The notes: generated by a model not told the origin, from the letters alone. A stretch of DNA of 64,000 nucleotides from an uncultured Oscillospiraceae bacterium (GCA_934667095.1 CAKULE010000011.1:15653-79652), one strand, 5' to 3'; shown: positions 25,327 to 34,528, numbered from the stretch's first letter. Program-made: numbers and translations.

Positions 25327-25497
25327 TCACAAAAGCTGCTGGGCCTTTTCGCAGACAGCATAAGCCTCATCGTACTTGGCGTCGATCAGCGGCAGGACCT
25401 TGGCCGCTCTGCGGCGCTTGACTGCGCGGTAGGCGAAGCAGGCCGCACCCCAGAGGGCAAGCCCCGGAGTGCCAAGCAGCACGGTCAGCCAGATCAC
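25327..25497 (-). CDS. Short membrane ORF or gene fragment
   Basis: 56 residues starting from a GTG that overlaps the stop of the preceding broken gene (GTGA). A hydrophobic segment (about 2-22, WLTVLLGTPGLALWGAACF) is followed by a basic-acidic helix (YRAVKRRRAAKVLP). It may be the surviving C-terminus of a longer membrane protein. The frame upstream is closed by no start with a ribosome binding site, so it may be non-functional. Confidence 0.4.
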   Translation of the reverse strand: MIWLTVLLGTPGLALWGAACFAYRAVKRRRAAKVLPLIDAKYDEAYAVCEKAQQLL

Positions 25498-26120
25498 CGG
25501 CTCTTCCGCAGGGCCAGAGCAAGGGCGAGGCCGTTGCCCGCCACCGCGTGGGCGGTATCGCCCGGATAGGATTTCTCAAAGATGTGCTTTTTCGTCTCCT
25601 CGCTCATGCCGCAGCCGGTGTCATGCACCGACACATAGACATTGCGCTCATCCGAGGTCTCGGTCAGCGTGATGCTGCCCAGCTCCTCCACCATTTTGAG
25701 GATGTTGAACTCCCGAGTCGTCACCGGCACCTCCCCGCCGTCAATGGCGGCCATGCCATTGGCGTCCAGTTCCAGATTACCGACGACCAGCTTGCGTTCC
25801 ATTTCGATGTTGGAGCGCCGCAGCAGCACGCGGACCCGGAGCAGCAGCTCGTCCAGCTGCAAGGGCTTGACCATGTAGTCGTCGATGCCCAGCTGGAAAC
25901 CCTTCTGCTTGGAGGGCAGGTCGTCCCGGGCGGACATGAACAGGATGGGAATGTGCCTGTTGACCCGGCGCACATTCTCTGCAAATTCAAAGCCGTCGAT
26001 GTCCGGCATCATAATGTTGTCCTGATGTTTTAGAATTGTTTGAGAAATGTTAAAATCGCATTGAAACAGGCACTGCGTCCCGCAGGCATGGCTGCGGCAT
26101 CGTTCTGTCTGGCGCGGCAT
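25494..26120 (-). pseudogene. Response regulator fused to histidine-kinase remnant
   Basis: A mosaic of two broken genes read in one frame. Residues about 37-145 are the second half of a response regulator: IMMPDIDGFEF, the conserved FMSARDD and MVKPLQLDELL, and the start of a winged-helix domain (GGEVPVTTREFNILKM). The sequence then switches to the ATP-binding end of a histidine kinase (VSVHDTGCGMSEETKKHIFE, then GNGLALALAL, the G1 and G2 boxes). The first half of the receiver is missing, and the residue at the phospho-aspartate position before IMMP is Asn. Upstream residues 1-36 do not resemble a receiver. A deletion joining an RR gene to its downstream kinase gene best explains this. Confidence 0.85.
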
Positions 26121-26125
26121 GGCAA

Positions 26126-26160
26126 AAAGGGAGGCATCCGCGTTTGCAGATGCCTCCTTT
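26126..26160 (-). terminator. Terminator of the CaCA antiporter gene
   Basis: GGAGGCATC/GATGCCTCC stem followed on the minus strand by CTTTTTGCC, 14 bp after the antiporter stop. Confidence 0.8.
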
Positions 26161-26173
26161 CTCCTGTTCTTTT

Positions 26174-27214
26174 TCAGCCCAGAGCCACACCGAAGAGGGC
26201 CAGATACCAGTCCAGCCCGGCGGTGACCACCACCAGATAGGCAATGTAGAGGGCCAGCATCAGCACGCCCTGCCAGCGGCTGAATTTTTTCTTCACGATG
26301 GTGGGCACAGCGGCAATGAGGATGACCAGAATGGCCGCGGGGAAGTCCAGATAGATGTTCTGGGCCGACACCGGCAGCTTGCCGCCGTAGACAAAGGAAC
26401 AGACGGCGAGGATCAGGGTGGTGTCGATGACGTTGGCGCCGATGACGTTGCCCACGGACATGGCGGTCTGCTTTTTCACCACGGCGACAATGGCCGTGAC
26501 CAGCTCGGGCAGAGAAGTACCCACGGCCACGATGGTCACGCCGATGATGGCCTCGGACACACCCCAGGAGGAGGCGATGCGGCTGCCGCTGTTCACCAGC
26601 AGTTGGGAGCCCGCTACTGTGGCCCCCGCGCCCACCACGACCCGCAGAACGTTGGTCAGCACAGACTTTTTGTTCACCTCGGGGCGCTCCTCCTCGCCGG
26701 CGGAGACGTTATTCCGGGCGGAACGGACATTCTCCGCGATGTACAGGGCGAAGATGAGCAGCAGCACCAGCGCCCCCGCGATGGAGAAGGACCCGTTGAG
26801 GGAGAAGAGGAACAGAGCCATCATCGCCGCCAGCAACAGGAACGCCTTGGGGGCGAAATCCTTCCGCTTGACCTTCAGCGGCATGAAGATAATGCTGATG
26901 GCGAGGATCATGGCGGTGTTGCAGATGACAGAGCCGATGCCGTTGCCGATGGCCATGCCCACCTTGTCCTGCGAGGCGGCGATGCAGCCCGCCGCACCGG
27001 AGACAAGGATGCTGTGTCCCTCCACCGCGGCAATGGTGGAGACGATGATCTCCGGCAGGGTGGTGGCCACGCTGATGATGGTGGCCCCGATGATGAACTT
27101 GGGAATGCCCGTGACCTCCGCCACCCAGACGGCCCCATCCACAAACCAGTCGCCGCCCTTTACGATCAGCACGACCCCCACGATGAAGAGGATATAGACC
27201 CAAACCATTGACAT
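26174..27214 (-). CDS. Calcium/sodium antiporter (CaCA family)
   Basis: A 346-residue membrane exchanger with about ten helices in two inverted halves. Each half carries the alpha-repeat ion site: GATIISVATTLPEIIVS and GVTIVAVGTSLPELVTA. The halves are joined by an acidic-basic cytoplasmic loop near residue 175. It probably exports Ca2+ in exchange for Na+ or H+; the exact ions are not read from sequence. The start at 27214 (MSMVWVY) is chosen over an upstream frame extension that has no membrane character. It has its own promoter and terminator. Confidence 0.92.
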   Translation of the reverse strand: MSMVWVYILFIVGVVLIVKGGDWFVDGAVWVAEVTGIPKFIIGATIISVATTLPEIIVSTIAAVEGHSILVSGAAGCIAASQDKVGMAIGNGIGSVICNTAMILAISIIFMPLKVKRKDFAPKAFLLLAAMMALFLFSLNGSFSIAGALVLLLIFALYIAENVRSARNNVSAGEEERPEVNKKSVLTNVLRVVVGAGATVAGSQLLVNSGSRIASSWGVSEAIIGVTIVAVGTSLPELVTAIVAVVKKQTAMSVGNVIGANVIDTTLILAVCSFVYGGKLPVSAQNIYLDFPAAILVILIAAVPTIVKKKFSRWQGVLMLALYIAYLVVVTAGLDWYLALFGVALG

Positions 27215-27307
27215 AGCTCTGCCCCGTTTCTCTCTGTTTTGCGGTAAATCATGCCCGGCCGCTTTCCGGCCGGGCACACGCGAATCTTGTCGAGCTTACA
27301 AGCTGCG

Positions 27308-27336
27308 ATGATAACACAAAGCGCCGCAGAAGTCAA
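27308..27336 (-). promoter_or_regulatory. Promoter of the CaCA gene
   Basis: Minus-strand TTGACT (27331-27336), 17 bp, TATCAT (27308-27313). The roughly 90-nt leader contains a GC hairpin (GCCCGGCCG/CGGCCGGGC, near 27252-27272). Confidence 0.75.
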
Positions 27337-27348
27337 ATCAAACGCCGC

Positions 27349-27383
27349 GGGCCCCGGAGAGCACACTCCCGGAGCCCGCGCAC
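27349..27383 (-). terminator. Terminator of the MMPL-GLUG operon
   Basis: A GC-rich inverted repeat (CGCGGGC...GCCCGCG arms with CCGGAG/CTCCGG inside), followed on the minus strand by GCGTTTGATTT. It begins just after the stop of the GLUG protein. Confidence 0.6.
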
Positions 27384-27385
27384 GG

Positions 27386-30300
27386 TCACTTCCCGCTCTT
27401 CTGCGCGGCGGGCTGGCGCTTGGATCTGGCCTTTTTGCGCTTCCGGACCGCAAGGATTAGCACCACCGCCAGCACGACAGCAGCCCCGGCGGCTACAGCG
27501 ATCCTGAGCCGCACCTGCCCCCGGGCGGCGGAGGCCACGGCGAAGGCGGCGCTGCCCATCACGGTGAAGCAGAGACTGGCGCCGATCTGCTCGGCGGAGG
27601 TCTCCTTCCAGCCGTCCCCTTCGTTGACGTAGACCGTAAGGGAGCCCTCCGCGTCCTCGGGGATATGCCAGCGGACAGTGTGGCTCTCCGAACCGCCCTC
27701 CGGGAGGGTCAGCCGCCAGCACTCCAGCAGGTCCACCCCCCCGGGCAGGTCCGGGCCGCCCGCCTCCTCGGCGACGGTCAGGCTGTCCTCCGCCCGGAAC
27801 TGGCCCTGTACCAGCAGCAGCGCCCGGCCGTCCGCCCGAGTCTGCTGGGAAGCGAGGGCGGTGACATAGGGCTCATACACGGCGGTGACCACGGCGTCAA
27901 ACCGCATATTGGTCAGGTCCTCCCGGTCCCAGCGAAGGTAGCAGTCCTCCTGCTCCGGGGCGGCGGGATAGACCTCCGGGCCGAAGGACTCGCCGTAGCG
28001 GAAAGTCAGCCGCTTCAGCAGCTGCCCATCCGCCCAGAAGCTCAGGGTCAGCCAGCGGAAGTCGCTGGGGGTGGTCTCCTCTGCACAGAGCGCGTCGTAG
28101 TCCACCTGCTCGGCCTTGCCGGCGAGGCTCACCCGGTCCACGCCGGCCAACACGTTGGACACGAAGCGGTTGCCGGTGTACTCATCAGTGACCTCGCCGG
28201 CGATGGCGCCCCGCTGCTGGGGCTCGTCTGCGATCTCCACCATGGAGATGCAGCCGGACACCCGGCTGCCCGAGCCGGCGATGCCGCCCACATAGCGGCT
28301 GCCGGTGAGGGAGCACTTGGCGTAGCTGCTGCGGATGGAGGACAGAGACAGTCCGCACACGCCGCCCACATAGTCGCTGCCCTCCCAGCCCACAGCGCCG
28401 TAGCCGCCGCAGCCGAAGATCACGCCCAGATCCATCCGTCCGGCGATGCCGCCGCCGCAGCTCTTCTTGGCGGTGACGGCGCCGTAGTTCCGGCAGTCCA
28501 TCAGGATGGCCCGGGTCTGGTAGACGTACTGGGAGGTCCGGTCACTCTGCTTCAGGTCGTCCTCGGGGTCCAGATCGTACTCGATGGCCATGGCCCCGGC
28601 CACGCCGCCGGCATTGCGGTCGGCGTTGACCTCGCCGTAGTTGTCGCACTCCAGCACCTTGCCCCGGACGGCGCTCTTCAGGCTCTCCTCGGACACATCC
28701 TCGTACAGGTCCTCCAGCTGGGTGTTGCCCATCTCCTCCAGCATGTCGAGGAAGAGGTCCATGACCGTCATGAACTGGCTGTTCACCGCCCGGGCATCGG
28801 CCAGCAGGGTAGTGTTGGCCCCGGACAGGTCTTCGTTCAGGCCCTTCAGCTCATCGCTCATGCCGGTGAGGGCGGCGTTCAGCGCGTTGGAGCTGGCGTC
28901 GTACTCCTCCCCCAGCTGGGTGAAGGTGATGGGCTCCTCCTCGGAGAGGTCCTTGGCCCACTGCTCCGCCTTGTCCAGTGCGTCGCTGAAGTACTTGGCG
29001 GCGTTCTCCGCCGACTCCAGCACGCCGTCCAGCTGGTCCGCGGCGTCCCCCAGCAGGCGGTTGATCTCCCGCAGGGCGTCCAGCGCCTTGCGCATGTGGG
29101 CGATGCCGTCGGTCATGTGGTCCGCCGCATCGGAGCAGAGGTTCATGGCGTTCTTGAAGTGCTTGGCCACCTCCCGCAGGACCTCAAGGTCATGGTCCAG
29201 CATCCCGTCCAGATCAGGGTCCTGCGCGATGTCGTTCAGGTCCTTCACCACCTTGGAGAGGCAGTCGAAAGTCGTGCGCAGGTTGTCCTCCAGCTCGTCC
29301 CGGGTCTCGGCGCTGACGGAGCCGGTGTCCTCATACTCGTTCATGGCCTTGTCGATGACCTCGTTCAGGTCCACCAACGCGGCCAGCAGGTCCTTCAGGT
29401 CGGCCCGCAGCTGGGTGGTGTCGGGGAGCTCGATGTCGTTCTCCAGCAGGTCAAAGGCCTTCTCCATCTCGTCTGCGGCAGCCTCCAGATCGCGGCCCGC
29501 GGCCTCCAGCTCGGTACAGAAGTCCCTCAGCTCCCGAAGAACGGTGTCGTTGTACTCCTCAATGCCGTCCAGTGTGTCCAGCATGTCCCGGGTGCGGTCC
29601 AGCAGGGTCACCAGCTCGTCGGCCCCATCGCTTACCGCCTCGGTGATGGGCACGGCCTTGTCCACATACCGGTCGATCATCAGGGACAGGGCGTTGACGG
29701 CGTCGATGTTGGCGTCGGCAAAGTTGCTGAGCTGCCGGTTCAGGTCGTGGGCGCTCTCCCGGGCGCTGTCCGCCTGCCCGGAGATGCGGGTGATGCGGGC
29801 GGACACCGTGTCAGAGGTGGACTGGGCGTCGTCCAGCGTGCGGTCGATGAGGCTCTGGAGGGCGTCCAGCTCGGTCCGCAGGTCCTCCAGCTTGTCGGAG
29901 GACAGCTGGAGGGTCACATCCGGGGCCATCTGGCCTACGATGCCGCCCACATCCTTGCGGCCCTCGACGGCGCCGCGGTTGGTGCAGTTGGCGATGTAGC
30001 CGTCCTGCCGGCCCACTACGCCGCCCACGTTGTAGCCCACGTGGGGATAGCCCACGTGGCCCAGATTGGAGCAGGTCTGGATCACACCGGAGGAATAGCC
30101 GGCGATGCCGCCGGTGTCGGAGGTGACGGCGGTCTCGGTCACGCTGTCGTTCTTCAGCAAAGCGTAGAGGGTGCTCTCCAGCCCGGCCAGCTCGGCCGCG
30201 CCGATGGTCTCCTCGCTGATATTGGTGTTGACCCCCGCGGAGTTGGTGCAGCGGAGGACGGTGCCCGCGTTCTGGCCGACCACGCCGCCGGTATAGTTGG

Positions 30301-30847
30301 AGCCCCGGACAATGCCGGAGGCCGTGCAGCGGCTGATGGTGCCGCCGGCGGCGTTGCGCCCGGCGATTCCGCCCACCCGGTCGTTGGCGGAGACAAGGCC
30401 GGAGAAGGTGCAGTTCTCAATGGTGCCGCGGTTCTCTCCGGCGATACCGCCCACGCAGCTCTGGCTGCCGTCAGGGTCCACCTCGCCCTCCACCCGGAGG
30501 TCCCGGACCACAGCCCCGGCCTCCACCTGACTGAACAGGCCGTAGCTGGAGGCACTGCCCTTCAGCGCAAGGCCGCGGATGCGATGGCCGCCGCCCTCAA
30601 AGGTTCCCAGAAAGATGGGCACGGACACCGCGGTCCCGCCCAGATCAATGTCATCGGCCAGATAGACCGTCAGGCCCTTGGAATAGGTGTCGGAGGCGCA
30701 GCGGGCGGCAAAGTCCAGCAGCTCCTCCCGGGTGGAAAGGGTGACAGTGCGTTCCGCAGCCGCGGCCGCCGGAATCAGGGAGAGGGCCAGCGTGAGCGAT
30801 AGCAGCCCGGCCGCGCACCGGCTCAGCAGTCTGTTATTCCGCTTCAT
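27386..30847 (-). CDS. Large secreted GLUG-motif / coiled-coil surface protein
   Basis: 1153 residues with a signal peptide (1-31, ending PAAAAAE). Several GLUG-type repeats of about 30 residues follow (GGIAGENRGTIENCTFSG, VGGVVGRQDGYIANCTN and similar) at about 100-305. A long helical region of about 430 residues (305-740) rich in Asp, Glu and Leu comes next, then more GLUG repeats (740-890), a beta-rich region, and a C-terminal transmembrane helix (about 1110-1132) with a basic tail. It is thus anchored at the C-terminus with most of the chain outside. The helical core resembles the extracellular part of YhgE/Pip-like proteins. The start overlaps the MMPL gene by 14 bp, so it is probably a partner of that transporter. 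Confidence 0.85.
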   Translation of the reverse strand: MKRNNRLLSRCAAGLLSLTLALSLIPAAAAAERTVTLSTREELLDFAARCASDTYSKGLTVYLADDIDLGGTAVSVPIFLGTFEGGGHRIRGLALKGSASSYGLFSQVEAGAVVRDLRVEGEVDPDGSQSCVGGIAGENRGTIENCTFSGLVSANDRVGGIAGRNAAGGTISRCTASGIVRGSNYTGGVVGQNAGTVLRCTNSAGVNTNISEETIGAAELAGLESTLYALLKNDSVTETAVTSDTGGIAGYSSGVIQTCSNLGHVGYPHVGYNVGGVVGRQDGYIANCTNRGAVEGRKDVGGIVGQMAPDVTLQLSSDKLEDLRTELDALQSLIDRTLDDAQSTSDTVSARITRISGQADSARESAHDLNRQLSNFADANIDAVNALSLMIDRYVDKAVPITEAVSDGADELVTLLDRTRDMLDTLDGIEEYNDTVLRELRDFCTELEAAGRDLEAAADEMEKAFDLLENDIELPDTTQLRADLKDLLAALVDLNEVIDKAMNEYEDTGSVSAETRDELEDNLRTTFDCLSKVVKDLNDIAQDPDLDGMLDHDLEVLREVAKHFKNAMNLCSDAADHMTDGIAHMRKALDALREINRLLGDAADQLDGVLESAENAAKYFSDALDKAEQWAKDLSEEEPITFTQLGEEYDASSNALNAALTGMSDELKGLNEDLSGANTTLLADARAVNSQFMTVMDLFLDMLEEMGNTQLEDLYEDVSEESLKSAVRGKVLECDNYGEVNADRNAGGVAGAMAIEYDLDPEDDLKQSDRTSQYVYQTRAILMDCRNYGAVTAKKSCGGGIAGRMDLGVIFGCGGYGAVGWEGSDYVGGVCGLSLSSIRSSYAKCSLTGSRYVGGIAGSGSRVSGCISMVEIADEPQQRGAIAGEVTDEYTGNRFVSNVLAGVDRVSLAGKAEQVDYDALCAEETTPSDFRWLTLSFWADGQLLKRLTFRYGESFGPEVYPAAPEQEDCYLRWDREDLTNMRFDAVVTAVYEPYVTALASQQTRADGRALLLVQGQFRAEDSLTVAEEAGGPDLPGGVDLLECWRLTLPEGGSESHTVRWHIPEDAEGSLTVYVNEGDGWKETSAEQIGASLCFTVMGSAAFAVASAARGQVRLRIAVAAGAAVVLAVVLILAVRKRKKARSKRQPAAQKSGK

Positions 30848-33344
30848 GTTCGGTCCCCTCCTCTCTGGTGGTCTCAGCTTCTGATTCTGCTTCTGTACCG
30901 TCCGGCGGCAGGGCCTGCTGCTCCGCCACGCTGCCGGACACGATGTTCAGGTCCACGCTGCCGTCGATACTGGCGCGCATCACGCCGCTGACCGTGCCGT
31001 GGACCTCACCGCTGACCATGCCATCCACGAACACGCGGCCGCTGGCCGCCCGCTTCCGAACCACCTTCGGCCGGGGCACGGAGAAGGACGTCTTATCCAC
31101 GATCTTGCCGCCCACCAGCAGGATCTGTGGCAGCACGAACATGACCAGAAACATGGAGAGGATGGTGCCGCGGCCAAGGCACTGGCCGATGCCGCAGATG
31201 GTGGGCTCGGAGGTCATGCGGCCGATGAGGATACCGGACACCGACAGGATGCATCCCGAGGTGAGCACCGTGGGAAAGGCGAAGTTCAGGGTCTCGATCA
31301 TGGCGTCCCGGTGGGGCATGCTCTCCTTCAGCTCCTGATAGCGGCTGGCGATGACGATGGCGTAGTCGATATTGGCACCCATCTGAATGGAGCTCACCAC
31401 CAGATAGCTCATGAAAAACAGGGGCGAGTCGGTGATGGCCGGTATCGCGAAGTTGATCCAGATACTGCCCTGAATGACCAGGATCAGCAGGATGGGCATG
31501 CCCGCGGACTTGAAGGTGAACAGCAGCACCACCAGCACGATGAGGATGGACACGATGCTGACCACCATGTTGTCCCGGGAGAAAGATTTCTCAAAGTCGT
31601 ACTCGTTGGTAGAGTTGCCCGCCACAAGGACCTGCTGGCCGGGATAGTACTTCTGGGCGGTCTCCCGCAGGGTATCGGTAAAGGCGTAGGTCTCGTCCCC
31701 GCTGACGGGCAGGGTCAGATAGACCAGCATCCGGTCGTACTCCGTGCCAGACAGCTGGGCCTTGGCGGACTTCATCTGGCTCTCGGCATCCTTCAGGTCG
31801 GCCCGGACATCGTCGTCCAGCGTAACCACGCCGCTGTCCACCTGCTCGCAGACGAAGAGGAACATGTCGATGAGAGGCACCTTATAAGTAGCGATATTGC
31901 CCATCAGCTTGGCGTAGTCCTCCTGATCGGCAGCGTAGGCGGCATAGATGGCCGTGGCCGTTTCGTAATCCAGCCCGGCCAGCTCGGCGAACTGCCGGGG
32001 AGTGAGCTGGTCGGCCAGCATGTAGCCGTCCATCGCCTCCACGTTGGCAAGACCCATGGTGTAGTCTACGCCGTCCATGGCCTCCAGCTCCTTCAGGAGG
32101 GCAGCCTCCTTCTCGTAGTCCCCGGCGGGGACCACCAGCGCCGTCATGTTGGGGGAGCCGAAGGTGTCGTCAATGAGGTTCTCGGCGATCTGGCTCTCGT
32201 TCAGCTTGGGGGTGGTGAGGCTGCTGTACCCGTAGGCATAGGGGCACAGGGAGGAGAAGTGATACCCCAGCACCGCCAGCGCCACAAAGACGATGGGAAC
32301 CACATGGCGGGTGGCGTAGTCGAGCTTGCCCACGAAGGGGATCTTGGGCACGAAATTGCGGTGTCTGGTCTTCTCGATGAGGGGCCCGAACAGCACCAGC
32401 AGGCCGGGCATGATGATGAACACCGACAGCAGGGCGTAGGCGATGGCCTTGATGAGGCAGATGCCCATGTCCGGGCCGATCTTGAACTGCATGAACAGCA
32501 TGGCCGCCAGGCCGCCCACGGTGGTGAGGGAGCTGGCTCCGATCTCCGGGATGGCTTTGCTGAGGGCCACGATGGCCGCCTCCCGGATGGGGAGGGTCTG
32601 GTGCTCTTCCTTGAACCGGTTGCAGAGGATGACGGCATAGTCCAGACTGAGGGCCAGCTGCAGGATGCTGGTGACGGAGTTGGACACGAAGGAGATCTTC
32701 CCCAGCAGGAAGTTGCTGCCCTGATTGAGGATCATGGCCGCCACAAAGGTGATGAGCAGCACGGGGACCTCGCCGTAGGTCTGACTGGTGAGGGTCAGCA
32801 CCACCACCACGATAACGGCCACATAGACCATGATGACGCTGATCTCCTTGGCGATGGTCTCCTGAAGGGTGTTGCCCAGCTCAGTGGAGATGAACAGGTC
32901 GTAGCCCGACAGGGCCTCCTTCACCGCGTCCAGCGAATCGAGGCAGGCGTCGTCCGTCTCGTCATAGTCAAAGGTGACGTCGAACAGGGCGGAGGCGTCG
33001 TTGTAGTGGTCGGCGGTCTCGTCGAAGGAGACGCTCTGCACGCCGTCGATCTCCGCCAGCTCGTCGGCCAGGCGGGACGCCTCGTCGCAGGTGATGCTGG
33101 CCACCATGACCCGGGCGGTGCCATAGGTGGTGAACTGCTCCTCCATCACATCCAGCGCGATCTTGGTCTCCGCGTCGTCGGGCAGGAAGGCGGTCAGCTC
33201 GTTTTCCACCTCCACCCAGTTCCGGGAAAAGGCGGAGAAGATCAGCGCAATGACCGCGATGAGGAAGAACAGGTTCCGTTTGTCCACAATGAAGGTGGCC
33301 AGCTTCATCATAAAATTATTCTGCTTGGTCTCAGCCTCTTCCAT
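30834..33344 (-). CDS. MMPL/RND-family membrane exporter
   Basis: 836 residues with the RND topology: helix 1 near 20-42, an extracellular loop, five helices at about 165-330, a second extracellular domain, and five helices at about 570-740 (NIDYAIVIASRYQE and LDYAVILCNRFKEE are the paired proton-relay blocks, each with Asp-Tyr). Actinobacterial MMPL proteins move lipids or glycolipids; the Firmicute substrate is unknown. The tail after about 745 is charged. It is the middle gene of a three-gene operon facing a TetR regulator, so it may be a drug- or lipid-responsive efflux unit. Confidence 0.9.
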   Translation of the reverse strand: MEEAETKQNNFMMKLATFIVDKRNLFFLIAVIALIFSAFSRNWVEVENELTAFLPDDAETKIALDVMEEQFTTYGTARVMVASITCDEASRLADELAEIDGVQSVSFDETADHYNDASALFDVTFDYDETDDACLDSLDAVKEALSGYDLFISTELGNTLQETIAKEISVIMVYVAVIVVVVLTLTSQTYGEVPVLLITFVAAMILNQGSNFLLGKISFVSNSVTSILQLALSLDYAVILCNRFKEEHQTLPIREAAIVALSKAIPEIGASSLTTVGGLAAMLFMQFKIGPDMGICLIKAIAYALLSVFIIMPGLLVLFGPLIEKTRHRNFVPKIPFVGKLDYATRHVVPIVFVALAVLGYHFSSLCPYAYGYSSLTTPKLNESQIAENLIDDTFGSPNMTALVVPAGDYEKEAALLKELEAMDGVDYTMGLANVEAMDGYMLADQLTPRQFAELAGLDYETATAIYAAYAADQEDYAKLMGNIATYKVPLIDMFLFVCEQVDSGVVTLDDDVRADLKDAESQMKSAKAQLSGTEYDRMLVYLTLPVSGDETYAFTDTLRETAQKYYPGQQVLVAGNSTNEYDFEKSFSRDNMVVSIVSILIVLVVLLFTFKSAGMPILLILVIQGSIWINFAIPAITDSPLFFMSYLVVSSIQMGANIDYAIVIASRYQELKESMPHRDAMIETLNFAFPTVLTSGCILSVSGILIGRMTSEPTICGIGQCLGRGTILSMFLVMFVLPQILLVGGKIVDKTSFSVPRPKVVRKRAASGRVFVDGMVSGEVHGTVSGVMRASIDGSVDLNIVSGSVAEQQALPPDGTEAESEAETTREEGTEHEAE

Positions 33345-33657
33345 GATGGTCGGATTCCTCCGTTTCTGTGGTGATCTCCGTGGCCCGCAGGGCCATGCGT
33401 ACCCGCCCGGCCTGTACGGTGCCGGTCAGGCCGCCGGGGTCGGGGCGGAGCGTAGTGGTGCAGCTCAGGTCGCTGACGAGGGTGTGCAGCCGGTGCTCCA
33501 GCCGCAGGCCGTCCCCCTTCCGGGTCCCGGTAAGCGGGTTCTCCCAGCCCAGCAGGGACAGGGCCCCGGCAATCCCTTCTGCGGTCTCGTTCAGGGTCAG
33601 CTCCCCCCGGCGCTCGCCGAGGGGGCTGTCCACAACAATATGGTATCGTGCCGTCAT
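33331..33657 (-). CDS. Small cytosolic protein heading the MMPL operon
   Basis: 108 residues with the look of a small beta-sandwich or barrel (RYHIVVDSPLGERRGELTLNE, LRLEHRLHTLVSDL). No signal or membrane segment. ATG 33657 has GGAGG at 9 bp. The gene overlaps the MMPL start by 14 bp, so it is the first gene of that operon and divergent from the TetR gene. I do not recognise a named family; a substrate sensor or chaperone role would be guesswork. Confidence 0.7.
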   Translation of the reverse strand: MTARYHIVVDSPLGERRGELTLNETAEGIAGALSLLGWENPLTGTRKGDGLRLEHRLHTLVSDLSCTTTLRPDPGGLTGTVQAGRVRMALRATEITTETEESDHHGRG

Positions 33658-33733
33658 ATCAGGCGCCTCCAAAACAGGATGGCGTCAGGATACCGCCAGA
33701 GCCGGGAAAATGCAAAGGTCAATTTCCCCGCCG

Positions 33734-33751
33734 CTGTCACAATTCTGACAG
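33734..33751. promoter_or_regulatory. Candidate TetR operator
   Basis: CTGTCA (33734-33739) and TGACAG (33746-33751) form an inverted repeat with a 6-bp centre, in the spacer between the divergent MMPL operon and the TetR gene. This is the expected place and symmetry for a TetR-dimer site. Confidence 0.5.
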
Positions 33752-33790
33752 ATGGACGGGAATGTCCTGCTGGAAATCCCCGGGCGGGTA

Positions 33791-33799
33791 TGCTATAAT
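33791..33799 (+). promoter_or_regulatory. Extended -10 promoter of the tetR gene
   Basis: TGCTATAAT is an extended -10 (TGn plus TATAAT at 33794-33799). The -35 position (TGGAAA, 33771-33776) is weak. It lies 26 bp before the ATG. Confidence 0.6.
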
Positions 33800-33824
33800 A
33801 CCCTCAAAAGGAGGGAAGCCGCCG

Positions 33825-34418
33825 ATGGAAAAACGGACCTACGCCGCCTCAGGCCAGACCAAGCAGGCTCTGGCCGCGGCCCTGAAAGAGCTGATGGCCC
33901 AGAAGCCGGTGGACAAGATCACCATCCGGGACCTCACGGACCACTGCGGCATCCGGCGGCAGAACTTCTATTACCACTTCGCCGACGTGTACGACCTGAT
34001 GCGCTGGATGTTTCAGGAGGAGGCGGTCTCCCTGCTGGCCCAGCACGAGGGCACCCTCCTCTGGCAGGAGGGCATCGTGCAGCTGTTCCAGTATCTGGAG
34101 GAAAACAAGGCCGTGTGCGTGTGCGCCCTGCGCTCCGTGGGACACGACCATCTGCGGCGTTTTTTCGAGACGGACATCTACGCCGTTATCCACCGCACGG
34201 TGGAGCAGATCGGCACGGAGCTGGGGCTGGACCCCGAGCACCCGCAGGTGGACGTAGACCTCGTCACCCACTTCTACGTGATGGCGCTGGCGGGCATGAT
34301 GGAGAGCTGGCTCCTCGGGGAGCTGGACCGCACGCCGGAGGAACTCATCGCCTTTGCCGACCAGCTGCTGCAGGACCACGTTCTGGGGGGCCGGGCACGG
34401 CTGCAGGGCGCGCAGTAA
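33825..34418 (+). CDS. TetR family transcriptional regulator
   Basis: 197 residues. The N-terminal helix-turn-helix (KITIRDLTDHCGIRRQNFYYHFADVYDL, about 28-55) is a textbook TetR domain of the DhaS/TetR_C_33-like group, and the helical C-terminal half would bind the inducer. ATG 33825 is 9 bp after AAAAGGAGGG. It is divergent from the MMPL-GLUG operon, which it probably represses; the nearby CTGTCA..TGACAG repeat is a candidate operator. Confidence 0.92.
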   Translation: MEKRTYAASGQTKQALAAALKELMAQKPVDKITIRDLTDHCGIRRQNFYYHFADVYDLMRWMFQEEAVSLLAQHEGTLLWQEGIVQLFQYLEENKAVCVCALRSVGHDHLRRFFETDIYAVIHRTVEQIGTELGLDPEHPQVDVDLVTHFYVMALAGMMESWLLGELDRTPEELIAFADQLLQDHVLGGRARLQGAQ

Positions 34419-34424
34419 ATACAG

Positions 34425-34456
34425 CGGGGCTGTCCCTCTGGGGCAGCCCTGTTTTT
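34425..34456 (+). terminator. Terminator of the tetR gene
   Basis: GGGCTG/CAGCCC stem followed by TGTTTTT, just after the stop. A second hairpin (GGGCTCTTTC/GAAAGAGCCC, about 34467-34496) follows. Confidence 0.75.
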
Positions 34457-34528
34457 CGCTTTCCGGGCTCTTTCCATTTTGCCGAAAGAGCCCGGGGGCG
34501 CGGGCCCGATTCCCGGTGAAAATGCCGC

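Noticed and set aside
25494..26120. Functional hybrid sensor-regulator
   Set aside because: Half the receiver, the phospho-aspartate, most of the DNA-binding domain and the kinase His-box are missing, so a deletion scar is the simpler reading.
27252..27272. Manganese or calcium riboswitch before the CaCA gene
   Set aside because: Only a simple GC hairpin is present in the leader; the paired-loop consensus of yybP-ykoY RNAs is not seen.
27665..30802. 1045-codon plus-strand frame
   Set aside because: Antisense shadow of the GLUG protein; His/Val/Gly-rich composition without any recognisable domain.
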